A stretch of DNA of 64,000 nt from Sciurus carolinensis. Its lineage: Eukaryota > Chordata > Mammalia > Rodentia > Sciuridae. This document shows positions 24,251 to 35,570 of the stretch, piece after piece. The notes under the pieces were generated by a model. That model made no database searches and was not told the origin of the DNA. It saw nothing but the letters and a program-made list of their open reading frames with translations. Where the stretch lies: positions 81,611,258 through 81,675,257 of the forward strand of contig NC_062217.1 in the NCBI RefSeq assembly GCF_902686445.1, in the 5' to 3' direction. Within the stretch, counting starts at the first letter, position 1. Each line of letters starts with the position of its first letter. The position numbers were made by a program, and so were the translations under genes.

Positions 24251-25199
24251 AAAATGGGAGGTACATAAAGTTCTTAGAGGTACAGTGTGGATGGTGTGGA
24301 GCTTTCTTTAAAAATAATGAAAAATTAGATTTAAAAGAAACAGTCATCAAAAGGCAAAAATTGATCATGGGAAATGGTTAAAGGAGACAAGAAGGTGAAA
24401 AAATGGAAACAAATGGGACTGGGAAATTGAGACTGCCATCAGCAAATATTCTAGAGCTTCCCTCCTGTGTAAAGGAAGAGGGCACCACGCATAAGAAGAA
24501 GACAACCTGAAGAAAAAGAACCTCACATGGCATTTCCCAGTGTCCACACACATGGGTATATTTCCAGTCTCAATTCCTGAAAACTTGTCCCATGTAAGTA
24601 TGTGCTTATCAGAAGTCAGGTGGAGATAAGAGAAACCATGATGGGTATTTTAACCAGAAGCAACTTTACACAAGAATTTGGGGCTTATAAAATCAGTGAG
24701 AGGACTAGAAGAATAGACTAAGCTGGGATCCCTATAACTCCCAATCCCAGCACAGAACAGTCTACCAAATAAACTTCTGCTTTCATCAAACTCAGACAAC
24801 TGAGTCACCAAGGAGGCCCTGTCCTCACTCCATCTCTCTAAGAACCAGTACACAGAATCATCAGAGAGGCCCCAAATTGTAGCTGGCTCTGGGCATAGCT
24901 TACTTGCCAGCTGGGCCAACAAACAGAGATCTTGACACCATTTGCCTCTGCACTAAATTATTTTCTGTATTCAAGTCCTGCACAAGTGAATCTGACTAGC
25001 TAACTCATCACTTAAAGAATGCTGAGTGCCAGAAATATGATTTTCAGTTTTCTATAGTCTACAGTTCTGAAAGGGATACAGGACAGAGGTTGTAATGGCT
25101 ATTAAGGGACTCACTCTACCTGATCTGCCACATCATCTCCTAATAATAACAGCTGAAATTCAGTGAGGTAAGGAACAAATGCTGGTTTGCTTGATGAAA

Positions 25200-25360
25200 A
25201 TTATCTACCCATTCATTCGCCCACATACTCATCCACCCACCCACCCGTCCATTCATCTACCCACACACCTGCTTATCAACCCACCCATCAATCCACCCCA
25301 TCCATCCATCCATCCATCCATCCTTCCATCCATCCATCCATCTATCCATCTATCCAACAG
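25200..25360. repeat. CATC-rich minisatellite
   Basis: Imperfect CCCA / CCAC-type units on the left pass into regular (CATC)n at about 25298-25345, with a few T-for-C changes. Translated ORFs over it are simple His/Pro/Ser/Thr repeats and are not genes. Confidence 0.93.
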
Positions 25361-27214
25361 TCCACTTGCTTTTCCAGCCTAAGGCACTCCTCTCACTAAA
25401 TGCCCACTCAGATCCAGGAAGTCTACAGGCTTCTTAGAAAAAACAATTCACTGGCTTTGCGAAAGCTGGTCAAGCCAAAGCAGTAGGTAAACTGATTTTC
25501 CTTCTCTGAAAATCAACTAATTAAAATGGGCAATCTGAAGAAGAATGAGTGGCTGCCCAAGCAGCACTGGGCTGTGATGCTGTGGAACTATTTTCGTTTT
25601 ACAGGGAGGAAATGGGAAGGCATTCCAAATAAAAGTCTAAGGCCCAGAGGTGAAGTCTTTCTCACACTGAGTTGGATTCATGTGATCCAAGTGCTCAGCT
25701 TAGGAAGCCCTGGGGGAGAAATGCCCCCCGAAGATGACCTATGAGTTTTCCACATGAGCTCTAATTCAAGAAGGGCAAAACCAGGCAAAAAGTTTTCTGA
25801 AATCCTGAAATGCCCAGAAAATGTCACTGGGTATCCACAAGCACCCAGGTATGTTTTCACACATGAACTTTCACATTTTGTCTCTCTGTGTGTCTGTGTG
25901 TGCTATTCAGTTCTAATCACTGCCAGAAGACAATTATAATAGAAGAAACACTCCCACACTTCATTTGTCATTAAATGGTACATATCTGTAAGGCTTTACT
26001 TTTAACAAATTTTTTAAAAAATCGATTTAAACCAATTTACTGGTGTCTTAATCTTTATTATTCTTGGCTAAAAATGTCTGGTTTCCTTTCCCAGATTCAC
26101 ATTCTGTCTTGGGAGGTGCTCTTGGCAGATGTTTCCTAGATTTTTGCTGGCTCTTTAGCATCTCCTATTTTTTTTCCCAGTACAATACTGACTTTTGTAG
26201 CTCATAAGGAAAAAAAAATATTTTTCTAGACACAATAGTATGGCAATGAAAAATAGTATATGCTCTCCGTTTTGAATACCAACTCATATCCACAACAAAA
26301 ACATTATCAACAGGTAAGAAAGAACCAAGAGTTTCAAAATAGTAGAGCAATAAAAAGGAAATAATGTCAAAAAATGAGCAGTAAATGAAAAACTGTGCTT
26401 ACATAGTCATTTGAATTATTTTCTGACCAAGTCTCTGAGATATCAAAATGTTCCTTAGTATATTTTATAACTGGAGACTTGCTCCAACTCAAGGAACTTG
26501 GTTTTGAAATATCTGTTCCACTTTAAAATCATGACAAGAAAGTGATCTCAACCGGACTTTCCTAATGTGACTATTCCGTCCTAAAAACACAACACCACGC
26601 AAATTAAAATCCAATGGCCTACCCATTGATAACATCAAGGGAACAAAGTGCTGGGGTACACACGACATAATTTCAGAACAGGCAGCACACACTATGGCCA
26701 GAGCCCTCCTGCCATCTGTTCCATTTAACCCCCAGACACTTATGTATAATATGGTTTCCTTTTCCTTCTTAGCCTGAACTTTTAAGCACTATCATAAAAA
26801 ACACATCATGTAGTAAGAGGAAGGAAATTAAAATGCCAATGGCAAGCAAGTTGAACTTCAATTTTTAAATCACTCTTTGTGCATCAGGCACTTGCACATT
26901 AGGAACTAGAAGTCAAACACATGCTACGAGACCAGGATCCTCTGTACCCAGGAGAGCAGTCAGGTGAGGGCCCATCTCCCACAAAGGAAGCACAGCCACC
27001 ATTCATCAATCATTCATCACACACAGTCTGAGATTATGTATGGGAAAGTTAGTTTGTTTTACCAGATTTTTTTTTCCACCTCTAAAGCTTCTTTGCTAGA
27101 CATTTGATTAGAACTGTTAAGTGCTTTATTCATTCACTCTTTGGATACCATTTGCAAAGAACTAACAAAGTAGAAGGAGTTCACTAAAGTGATAAAAGAC
27201 ATCATCATTACATC
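25361..27214. other. No gene seen; unique intronic sequence
   Basis: AT-rich, with no repeat recognised between the minisatellite and the MIR-like relic. Confidence 0.55.
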
Positions 27215-27370
27215 ACGTTTCACAGTTTCATGACCTTAGATAAGTGACTTCTTTTCTGAAGCTGGTTGTGGTATATGCCTTGGCTTATTGGTTTGTTTGT
27301 TTTGATCACCACTTAAAATAATGCCTGAAAGCCTAGTCCATACTCAGCACTCAACGGCTATCATTACCAT
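27215..27370 (+). repeat. Possible MIR relic
   Basis: 'TTCATGACCTTAGATAAGTG', 'ACTTCTTTTCTGAAGCTGG' and, after about 50 bp, 'AGTCCATACTCAGCACTCAA' fit MIR. The middle differs. Confidence 0.5.
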
Positions 27371-27884
27371 CAAATCCTGAACCCCCACAACCCCATTCGT
27401 GACCACTCCCTCTTCCTCACTCTCCCCTTTCATACTGGATTGCAAAGGCCTCTACACCACCCTTACATCTGTTCATTTTCCTTTACCTCCTTAATCTAAG
27501 CAACGATGATCCGATGAATGAGATGAATCAATAAATGAAAGAGGGGTCATTCCGTCAATCTGTCTCTCTCTGGCAATGTTGCCAGCAGTTAGATACATGC
27601 ATCAAGTGAAAGCTCACAGATGATAGTAGTGTGAACTAGACAATAATAATTTGCTTCCGGAAGAGACAGTGAACCCAACCAGCTCCATTCTGCCCAACTT
27701 GTATATAACTTGGCATGTTTAACCCAGGTGCAAATGTGTCTCCATTTGTCTGCAACTCATGCATATTCAATATCCACATAACCTACAATGCCCAACACTC
27801 TGGTTTTTTTCATTCACAATTTGTAACCATCTCATTTCCTTTTTGTCTTTTTCTTGTTAGGTTCACATCCCATCATCCTTCGTA

Positions 27885-27995
27885 CCAAAATGTAAGCTTT
27901 ACAAGGCTGGGGCTAGGTCCAACTTCTTATTACCATAATTCCAGTGCCTGAAATAATATTCAACATGTAAGAGCTAAATAAATATTTTGTCAAAT
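27885..27995 (+). repeat. L2/MIR-type 3' end relic
   Basis: 'AATGTAAGCTTTACAAGGCT', 'ATAATTCCAGTGCCTGAAAT' and 'GTAAGAGCTAAATAAATATT' follow the typical L2 tail order. Confidence 0.6.
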
Positions 27996-28506
27996 GGATT
28001 TCCTCTCCTCTCTTCTACTCTTCCCCCTGCCCCTTAAACCCATCTCTACATCACAGTTAGAGTAATTTTTAAAAAAAAAAAACATACATCTGGTCAAAAC
28101 GTTCAATGAGCAAACAACAATTTCTCCAATGAATGGCACTGGATATTCGGTGGAAAAACTGAAATTAGAACCGTCCTTCACACCTATACAAAAATTAACT
28201 CAAAGTGGATCAAAGACTTATATGTAAGAGCTACACTATAAACTCAGCATAAAATGTGGAGTAAGAGAAGCTCTGTGTCTGCTTTCTTGGTTTCACTTCA
28301 CAGGGCAGCCAGGAAAGCAACCTCCTCCATTCTGCTATCTTGAAAAAAAAGGAAAACATGGAGTAAAGCTTCATGACCTTAGACCAGGCAATGGCTTCCT
28401 AGATGTGACACTAAAAGCATAAGAAATAAGAGAAAAAGTGGATAAACTGAGCTTCATCAAAGTGAAAAACTTTTGCACAGGAAATAATACCATCAAGAAA
28501 GTAAAG

Positions 28507-28730
28507 CCAGGCACTGTGGCATACACCTGTAATCCCACTGATAATCCCACTGGCTTGGGAGGCCTAGGGAAGGAAAACAAGTTCAAAGCCAGCCTCAGCA
28601 ATGTAGCAATGCCCTAAGTAACTTAATGAGACCTTGCCTCAAAATAAAAAACATAAAAAGGGCTGGGGACGTGGCTCAGTGGTTAAGTGCCCCTGGGTTA
28701 AATTTCTGGTACCCCACCCCCCCCAAAAAG
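28507..28730 (+). mobile_element. B1-dID (MEN-type) SINE inside the L1
   Basis: The B1 half begins 'CCAGGCACTGTGGCATACAC' and ends near 'CCTTGCCTCAAAATAAAAAA'. The ID half ends 'GGTACCCCACCCCCCCCAAA'. A short internal duplication repeats 'AATCCCACTG' at about 28531-28553. Flanks 'AAGAAAGTAAAG' and 'AAAAAGTGAG' look like a diverged target-site duplication. Confidence 0.92.
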
Positions 28731-28810
28731 TGAGACGATAATCCACTGAGTGGGAGAAAAAGAGGTGTGATGCATATATTTAATAAAACACTTGTATCTA
28801 TGCTAAATAT

Positions 28811-29353
28811 AATGGCTAATTTGAATTGTCAACTTGATTGGATTAAGGGATGCTGATGATTAAGAGGCCTCTGAGTGTGTTAATATAAGGGTGTGTCTAG
28901 GAATGATTGGAATGTGGGATAGTAAACTGAAGTGAAGCCCCTCCCTAAGCATTGGCAGCACTGCCCAATAGGATGGAATAAAAAGCTGGATGAACAAGGA
29001 AGCAAATGCAGATGCAAGCTCAGCTCTTCTTGAACGTGTTCTTGATTGCTACTTTGATCCTCTGAGAATATCGAACTCTCCCTTCTTCAGTCTTCCAAAG
29101 CAGACTCTGCCAGTGATTCTCCAGGTAGTTTCCAGAAGCCTTAGTCTCGGACTAGGGTAGCACTGTTGATCTTTCTTGTTCTGGGGCTTCTACATCTTGG
29201 ACTGCACAGCTGTGGGTTCTTCCAGCTCTCTAGCCTGCAGATGGCCATTATGGACTATACAGCTTTTGGTTGTGTAAGCCAATCTAATAAATCCCCTTTT
29301 TATAAATCATACTTCCTGTTGATTCTGTTCCTCTAGAGAACCCTGACTAATAT
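28811..29353 (+). mobile_element. LTR-like element inside the L1, family not named
   Basis: It starts 'ATGGCTAATTTGAATTGTCA', then 'ACTTGATTGGATTAAGGGAT'. It contains 'GGATGGAATAAAAAGCTGGA' and 'CAGCTCTCTAGCCTGCAGAT', and has an AATAAA near 29288. It ends 'TCTAGAGAACCCTGACTAAT'. I recognise this arrangement as a common mammalian solitary LTR-type repeat but cannot name the family with certainty. It cleanly interrupts the L1 between 28810 and 29354. Confidence 0.7.
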
Positions 29354-30084
29354 ACCAAATAAAAACTCAATAATAAAAAGGCAACCTAATTTTAAATTGG
29401 GCAAAAGACTTGAATAGATATTTCTCAAGGACAACATATGAATGGCAGCAACATATGAAATGTTGTTGAATATCATTAGTTATTAGGGAAAGGCAAATCA
29501 AAACCACAATGACATACTACTTTTACCCACTCTGCAGGATGATTAGCGTACAAAAGGCAGATGGAATGAAACTGAAAACTTTCACATTGCTAGTGAGAAT
29601 GTAAAATGGTGTAGCCACTTTGAAAAACAATATGGCAGTAACTCAAATGGTTAGGCAGTTACCATAGGCCCCAGAAATTCCACTTTTTAGCACATAGCCA
29701 ATACATTAAAGCATATATCCACACAAAAATCTTATATATGAATGATCACAGTAGAATCACTCCTAACAGTTCTAAAGTGGAAACAACACAAAATGGTTAA
29801 ACAGCATGTGCTCTGCACATACAGTGTAGTACTTTTGGTAATACAAAGAAATGATACTACACAGATAACCCTTGAAAACCACATAATACGTAAAAGAAGT
29901 CTATCACAAGGACTGTATTTTATAAAATTCCAGTTATATGATATGTCCAGAATAAGAAAATCTACAAAGACAGAAAGTAGATTAGTGGTTGTCTTTCATT
30001 TTGGGGGAAATGAAAATATTCTTAAATGGACTGCAGCAACAGTTGCACAACTGTATGAATACACTAAACATAAATTGTATACTT

Positions 30085-30186
30085 CAAATGTGTGAATCGG
30101 TATAGTATATGAATGTATGAATAGGTAACAACAAATTCCATCATCTACAATTATAATGCACCAATAAAAAGTGTGGAAAAAATAAA
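30085..30186 (+). repeat. L1 3'-end fragment
   Basis: 'TAGGTAACAACAAATTCCAT', 'CATCTACAATTATAATGCAC' and 'CAATAAAAAGTGTGGAAAAA' match the 3' end seen at 49.1 kb. It abuts the older L1M piece. Confidence 0.65.
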
Positions 30187-30894
30187 GTGGGAGGCAGTCT
30201 TCACCTCCATAAAAATATACTTATTTAAAAATAAATATACATGACTCCATCATTCCTTGATTAAAATTTTTCAGAGATTTCACATTATGCTGGCTGAGAA
30301 TTGAGTGCAAATTTCAACCAGTCTTGCAGGACTAAGCAGTTTGGCTCAGCTTGCTTCTCCAGCCTCCTTTTGCATCACTGTTCTCAATATAACATATACA
30401 CATATTAGTTTCTCAATAAAAAATAACCAAATGAACTGATTTATGGTACAATTAAATGGTATCAGCTATAAATGAAACCAACTTCACCCTTTAAAAGCAG
30501 CAGGAGAAGGAGAAAATAAAGTATAGCAATTTCCAAGGAAGCATTTACTAATTTCTGTCAATATTTTTTTTCCTATCTCAAGTGTCCAAGTGGAGATCCA
30601 AACACTCAGAATTATATTCTAACTCACATTCAAAAGGCTCTTTGGTTCCTTCAAAGGCTTTTTTCTTTCTCTTACATGGCTGTCAATTTCCCATGTGGTT
30701 GGCCCAGAACATGAAGATAAAAGCAACTAAATAACCACCCTGAATTGTAAAAATAAAAGAAGAAACAGGTTGATCCTGTCGTCCCAAACACTTTTATCGT
30801 CAGTGTTATAATCATCATTGCTCTCCGCATAACTTCGACAACTGTCCTGAGAAGGGAGTCAGGTGACTCCCGGTAAGCAAGGTTTGGGTAGGGC

Positions 30895-31405
30895 ATCACA
30901 CCATTCCCCTCATTCACAAACATTGACTGAATGCTCATTGTGTGTCTAATATCATCTTAGTTGCTGGAGATGGAACAGAGGACAAAAGAGATAAAACCCC
31001 TGCTCTCATGAAATCACATCTGGGATGGATGCAGATTACCAAACATTAAACAAAAATACAGTATGACAGGTGGTGAGACGTGCTTTCAAGCAACGCAAAG
31101 CTGAGATGAGCAGCACTAGTACAGCCAGGCCTGGAGACAGTCTCGCTGAGAAGGGAACATTTGAGCACAGACCTAAATCAAGGCTGTTTGCCATGTGTGA
31201 CCTGAAAGATCCTGGAAGGGTTTTGAGCAAGAAGCCTTCTCTGAGAGCCTGAGGAATCTGACATGCCCAGGGTGTGGAAAGTGAGGGGAAGCAGTATCCT
31301 GTTAGGCCTCTGAATTTCATTCAGAGACAGGTGGAAAGCCACTAGCAGGGATTCTGGTAGAGGCAGATAGTTATTCTCCTAAATCTGGCCTAATTAAAGC
31401 AGATA
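30895..31405 (-). repeat. L2 LINE relic, antisense
   Basis: The order is typical for antisense L2: 'CATTGACTGAATGCTCATTG', 'GGAGATGGAACAGAGGACAA', 'CCTGCTCTCATGAAATCACA', 'GGAACATTTGAGCACAGACC' and 'GGAAAGCCACTAGCAGGGAT'. Confidence 0.8.
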
Positions 31406-31547
31406 ATCAAGGGAGGAGCAGAAATCTGTGTCAACCTATGGCATTAGAGAAGCAAATAACTGTTTAAGAATTCATAGTACTCAAGGTCAAAATTATCTAC
31501 ATACTGAAATAGAGAACCAATACCAAATTCATAATTATACATTCATG

Positions 31548-31582
31548 CTTTGTGTGTGTGTGTGAGTGTGTGTGTGTGTGTT
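31548..31582. repeat. (TG)n microsatellite
   Basis: A TG run with one GAGTG interruption, lying next to the antisense ID SINE. Confidence 0.88.
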
Positions 31583-31662
31583 TGTGGTGCTGGAAAGGAA
31601 CCCAGGGCCTTGGCCATGACAGGCAAGCACTCTACCACTGATCTGCATTCCCAGTTCCCAAT
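31583..31662 (-). mobile_element. ID-type SINE, antisense
   Basis: The reversed ID body shows 'GGTGCTGGAAAGGAACCCAG', 'CAGGCAAGCACTCTACCACT' and 'GATCTGCATTCCCAGTTCCC'. Confidence 0.88.
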
Positions 31663-33589
31663 CTGCACAAATTTTGCTGTCCAACTATTCTTCTAGACCC
31701 TGACCCCATGAGGTAGGACATGTACTTCTTGCCATCCATGGTGCCCACTGCATCCCCAGGACCCATGGCATGGTGTTCAGCAGGAAACATCTTTGTAAAA
31801 CATTCCTCAATACTCATTCTGCACACATACAAATGGAATTCAAACTCATCAAGAAACATAACATGGACTACATTTGAATAATCCTTGGGAGACATTTGGA
31901 TTTGCAAAACAGTCACAGAAAAAGTACTAAGTTATAATAGAAAAACCTGGGAATCACTAACAGGTACTAGATTTCAGATTGGACTTTTCTAGATTCTTGA
32001 CTGAGAATCTCAGTTCAGAGCCACAAGAGACTTTTGTTTTTCCCACATAATTTCTACATGAAAGCTGAAGGATAAAAAATAATGCTGATTGACTAAGATT
32101 TTGAAAAGTGGGTTAATATATATTTGTTCTCAATCAATATCCTCTGGTACACACATAAAAATAAATTTGGACAGTATAATGCGTATAAACTGGCAAAAAT
32201 TTCTAAGCCAATAAACTTGCCTCTTAGTCCTATCAGAAACAACAGATGTAGTAAAAATGATGAAATTTGTTACACAGAATTGTAAAAATGCCTTTCAACT
32301 TGGAAACAGAAGAAGCAGTTTCTGCTTTTTAAAACTTATATCAAAACCGAAATATGAAATGGTCTAACAAAGCCAAGAATTTAGTAAAAGAGAAGCATAC
32401 ATCATTTTTGAGAGAGGAGAGCATTCAACACAATGAGCACTATCTATATTTTTAAGGATTAAATTGCTAAACTTACTTCAAGACAAAATAAATCAAGTTA
32501 ATCTTAGGATAGTCTTAATGGAAGATGTGGCATAGTAAACTAAATGCAATCCATTTTCAGTTCCATGAGGTTATTCTTTACTTTTGCTTTTATCAAATGA
32601 AATAACTTATCTTTCCTGAAATGGCATGGTTTCAAACAAGAAATTTCCAGGTATATTTTATAGGACATATTCTTAAGGCTATTATCCCCTACTTATGAAA
32701 TTCTCCCCACCCATCACCCCCACTACACCTTCCAATCCTTTTATATACCCAAACTCAGAGCTCTTAAGGTGACTCCAGTTAATAAAAATAACTACAGTGA
32801 GGATGTTTATTAATTAGCCTGAGCAGTATGGAAACCTAAGCTTAGTATCAGTCTCACTTTCACTATATCTCGCTAAACAAGAGAGGAATCAATTAGATTC
32901 TTTTCACGTATCATCTGGTCTCTTAAAATCCTCAGAGTTATGGCAAACCCACAGGATCAGTCTTGCCATTAGTAGCATATGGATCCTACACCAAATAGGC
33001 TTATTACTCTGCAAGAATGCTTAATGTCTGGCTTTACTCAAAGTCCTACCTCTCAGTCACCTTCCCAGAGGAACTGAGTTATAGGAGAATCCCTTCACCT
33101 CCCTCGAAATTTTCCCCTGTCCTGAGTGTGCACCTCATAGAGGGATTTCCTACAAGGCTTGTTCCCCAGGCTCCCAGGATCCTAGAGTCAGCAGCACTAA
33201 CCAGTGTAGACACCTTGTAGAGGAAGCTGCTTGTGCTTCTGTGCAAATGAGAGACAGGTGGAAGAATTCTTTTCTAATGGGGAATAATACCGGTTGCTTG
33301 AACAACCCTAGCTCATAAACCTAAAAGCAAGCATCAGTCTAGGAGATTCATCTGATTGAAGCAAAACAGGTTGGCCCAGGACTGAGACTGTAATCTCAAG
33401 TCTTTGTTTCTCTCTCTGTTTTCTTCTGCAACAGTGTGCACTAACCACAAATGGGCATTCCATAAGTGCTAGATAAAAAATAAATAAGGAGGCATGTTCT
33501 ATAGCCTCAGACAGACTGACAGACTATCTGGGAGGACATGGACTTGGCAATTCCCATCAGACCTGCACTAAACACCTGGTACTTGCTGG
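31663..33589. other. No gene seen; unique AT-rich intronic sequence
   Basis: The first 150 bp may be an old L2/MIR relic, but the match is too weak to call. The rest is AT-rich with nothing recognised. Confidence 0.5.
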
Positions 33590-33705
33590 TTATTCCACTA
33601 GGCTCCATCTCCTAAAAGTTTTACCACCTCCCAACAGCGCCATCAGCTGGGGACCAAGCCTTTAGCACGTGTGCCTTTGGGGGACATCTAATGTTGAAAC
33701 TAGAA
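33590..33705 (-). repeat. MaLR-type LTR fragment, antisense
   Basis: 'AGGCTCCATCTCCTAAAAGT', 'CACCTCCCAACAGCGCCATC' and 'TGCCTTTGGGGGACATCTAA' are the reverse complement of the 5' part of the LTR at 21516-21840. Confidence 0.7.
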
Positions 33706-33875
33706 GAGACTGCTTGGGTTCAAACCTCAAAAATATTCATCAATAGCACAGGACCTGAGTCATGTCATTGCTCTTCTGTGCCTGAGTTCTCTAAAGTATA
33801 AATTAAGGATAATAAGTTTGCTCTTTGTTTAAGGATTCTCAGAGGCAATACATACTCAGTGTTTACAGATGATCT
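33705..33875 (+). repeat. MIR SINE relic
   Basis: 'CTTGGGTTCAAACCTCAAAA', 'TGTGCCTGAGTTCTCTAAAG' and 'TATAAATTAAGGATAATAAG' are in MIR order and spacing. Confidence 0.7.
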
Positions 33876-34400
33876 GCTCATAGTGACTGCCTGAGGGTGA
33901 GCATCACTATATCAATAGTGTTCCCCACTAGACACTGTACTGTGCTGGGCCCTAGCCAGGCTCCCTTTCCCTGACCCCACATTATAAATTGTGAAACCAT
34001 GTGTAATCAACTGGCCCTCTCACCAGATGAACCTCCCTGCTGGCAAAGATTGTGCACCTTGTCCTTAATCAATAACGTTTATCAATAGGTGTCTCCCCTT
34101 GGGCCTGGTCAGTTCTGGGAGCCGAATGGGGGCAAGGCAGACACCTGTTCAACCACATGGGAACAAAGCCGTTTCAAAAAACAGTGATCAGACACTTCAG
34201 AGGACAAACCAGAACTGAGGTAGGCCTTCAAAATGTTCAGGAGTCCTTTCCTTCTCCACAACATTCTCTAACACACATGACACTGAACCAAAGAACTCTT
34301 CAGCTCTGAAGCAGAAATGTGGAAATGTCACACACCCAATAATGGAATCACACTGATGACTCATGGTAGCAGTTTTCAAGTCAAGGAAACATAAAATAGC

Positions 34401-34402
<2 letters not shown>

Positions 34403-34444
<42 letters not shown>
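34403..34444. repeat. (AC)n microsatellite
   Basis: About 20 uninterrupted AC units. Confidence 0.96.
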
Positions 34445-34446
<2 letters not shown>

Positions 34447-34634
34447 TCCTACCTTATTTCTTTAACTTCTCTGATTATAAATATTTTACAATTTCATGAA
34501 AGTTTGGTACCAGCCTTAATGCACTCATTGTTTATTATTTTTAAGTAACTGTGTTTACATTTGTATGGGTTGATATTCAATTACTAGTACTTAGGTATAA
34601 ATTCAGATCCTCAATATCAATAAAAGGACGTTAA

Positions 34635-35570
34635 CAAAACCACAATGAGACATCATCTATCCCAGTTAGAATGATTGTTATGAAAAAGACAAAAAAATGA
34701 CAAATGCAGAGATGCAGAGAAAGGGGAGCTCTTATACAGTGTTGATGGAACATAAAATAGAGCAGTCACTATGGAAAACAGTAGAGATTCCTCAAAAGCT
34801 AAACTGAGAACTACCATATGATCCAGCAATTCCATTCCTGAGAGGAATTTCCCAAAGGAAAGGAGATCACCATGTCAAAGATGCCTGCTCTCCCTTGTTT
34901 ATTCCAGCACCATTCACATACTCACGACACAGAACCATCCAAGGCATCCACCAACGTATGAATGAATAAAGATAACGGAGTATATTTACACAATGAAACG
35001 GTATAGTCATCTACAAACAAGGTTAAAATCCTGTCATCTGCAGCAACACAGATGGAACTGGAGCATGTCATGTTAAATGAAATAAGCCAAGCACAGAAAG
35101 ACCTTTGTGGAAGCTAAGAACATCAATCTCATGAAACAGAATAGTGGTCACCAGAGACTAGGAGGGGTAGTAGAGAGGGGTTAGATAAAGGGTACCAAAA
35201 TATAGTTAGAATAATTAGTTCTAGCTTCCTGTTTGCAAATTTGTGAGTGTATATGGTGCTGGGGATCAAACCCAGGGCTTCACACACATTAGGCAAGCAC
35301 TCTACCACTGATCGACATCCCTAGCTCTTAGTTCTATCACTCTGTGGCACGGTAAGTACCTATATTCTGTTAACATTTTATGATATATTTCAAAATAACT
35401 AGAAAAGAAGCATCCAAAGTTTCTCCAAACACAGAAGTGATAAATGTTTGAGATAGAAATGCTAATTATACTGACTTGATAGTTATACATTGTATATATG
35501 TATCAAATTATTTTACCATAACCCATAAATATATACAAATATAATGCATCAATTAAAAAAGAGAAAAGTA
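34635..35570 (+). repeat. Old L1 (L1M-type) 3' end, split by an ID SINE
   Basis: 'AAAACCACAATGAGACATCA', 'ACCATATGATCCAGCAATTC', 'CCAACGTATGAATGAATAAA' and 'TGTTAAATGAAATAAGCCAA' trace ORF2 to its end. Past the SINE, 'CAAAGTTTCTCCAAACACAG' and 'ATAATGCATCAATTAAAAAA' complete the 3' UTR. Confidence 0.85.
35254..35329 (-). mobile_element. ID-type SINE, antisense, inside the L1
   Basis: The reversed body is 'GGTGCTGGGGATCAAACCCA' to 'GATCGACATCCCTAGCTC'. TTAGTTCTA occurs on both sides (about 35216 and 35327), consistent with a target-site duplication. Confidence 0.9.

Larger units (their letters stand above)
28105..30085 (+). repeat. Old L1 (L1M-type) ORF2 3' region, split into three pieces
   Basis: Three blocks (28105-28506, 28731-28810, 29354-30085) together follow the normal order of one L1 ORF2 3' region. 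They include 'ACAAAAATTAACTCAAAGTG', 'GCTTCATGACCTTAGACCAG', 'CTTCATCAAAGTGAAAAACT', 'ATCCACTGAGTGGGAGAAAA', 'CTCAATAATAAAAAGGCAAC' and 'GGCAAATCAAAACCACAATG'. A B1-dID SINE and an LTR-like element sit in the gaps. About 75 bp at 28268-28345 also does not fit L1 and looks like a further small insertion or replacement. Confidence 0.85.

Noticed and set aside
25200..25360. CRISPR-like regular spacing
   Set aside because: The units are 4 bp and contiguous, with no unique spacers, and the genome is mammalian.
25179..25399. His/Pro/Ser repeat protein
   Set aside because: It is a translation of the CATC minisatellite.
31632..31916. 94-codon minus-strand ORF with a Met/Gly-rich middle
   Set aside because: It runs into the antisense ID SINE, and the rest looks like a faint L2/MIR relic. 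No protein family was recognised.
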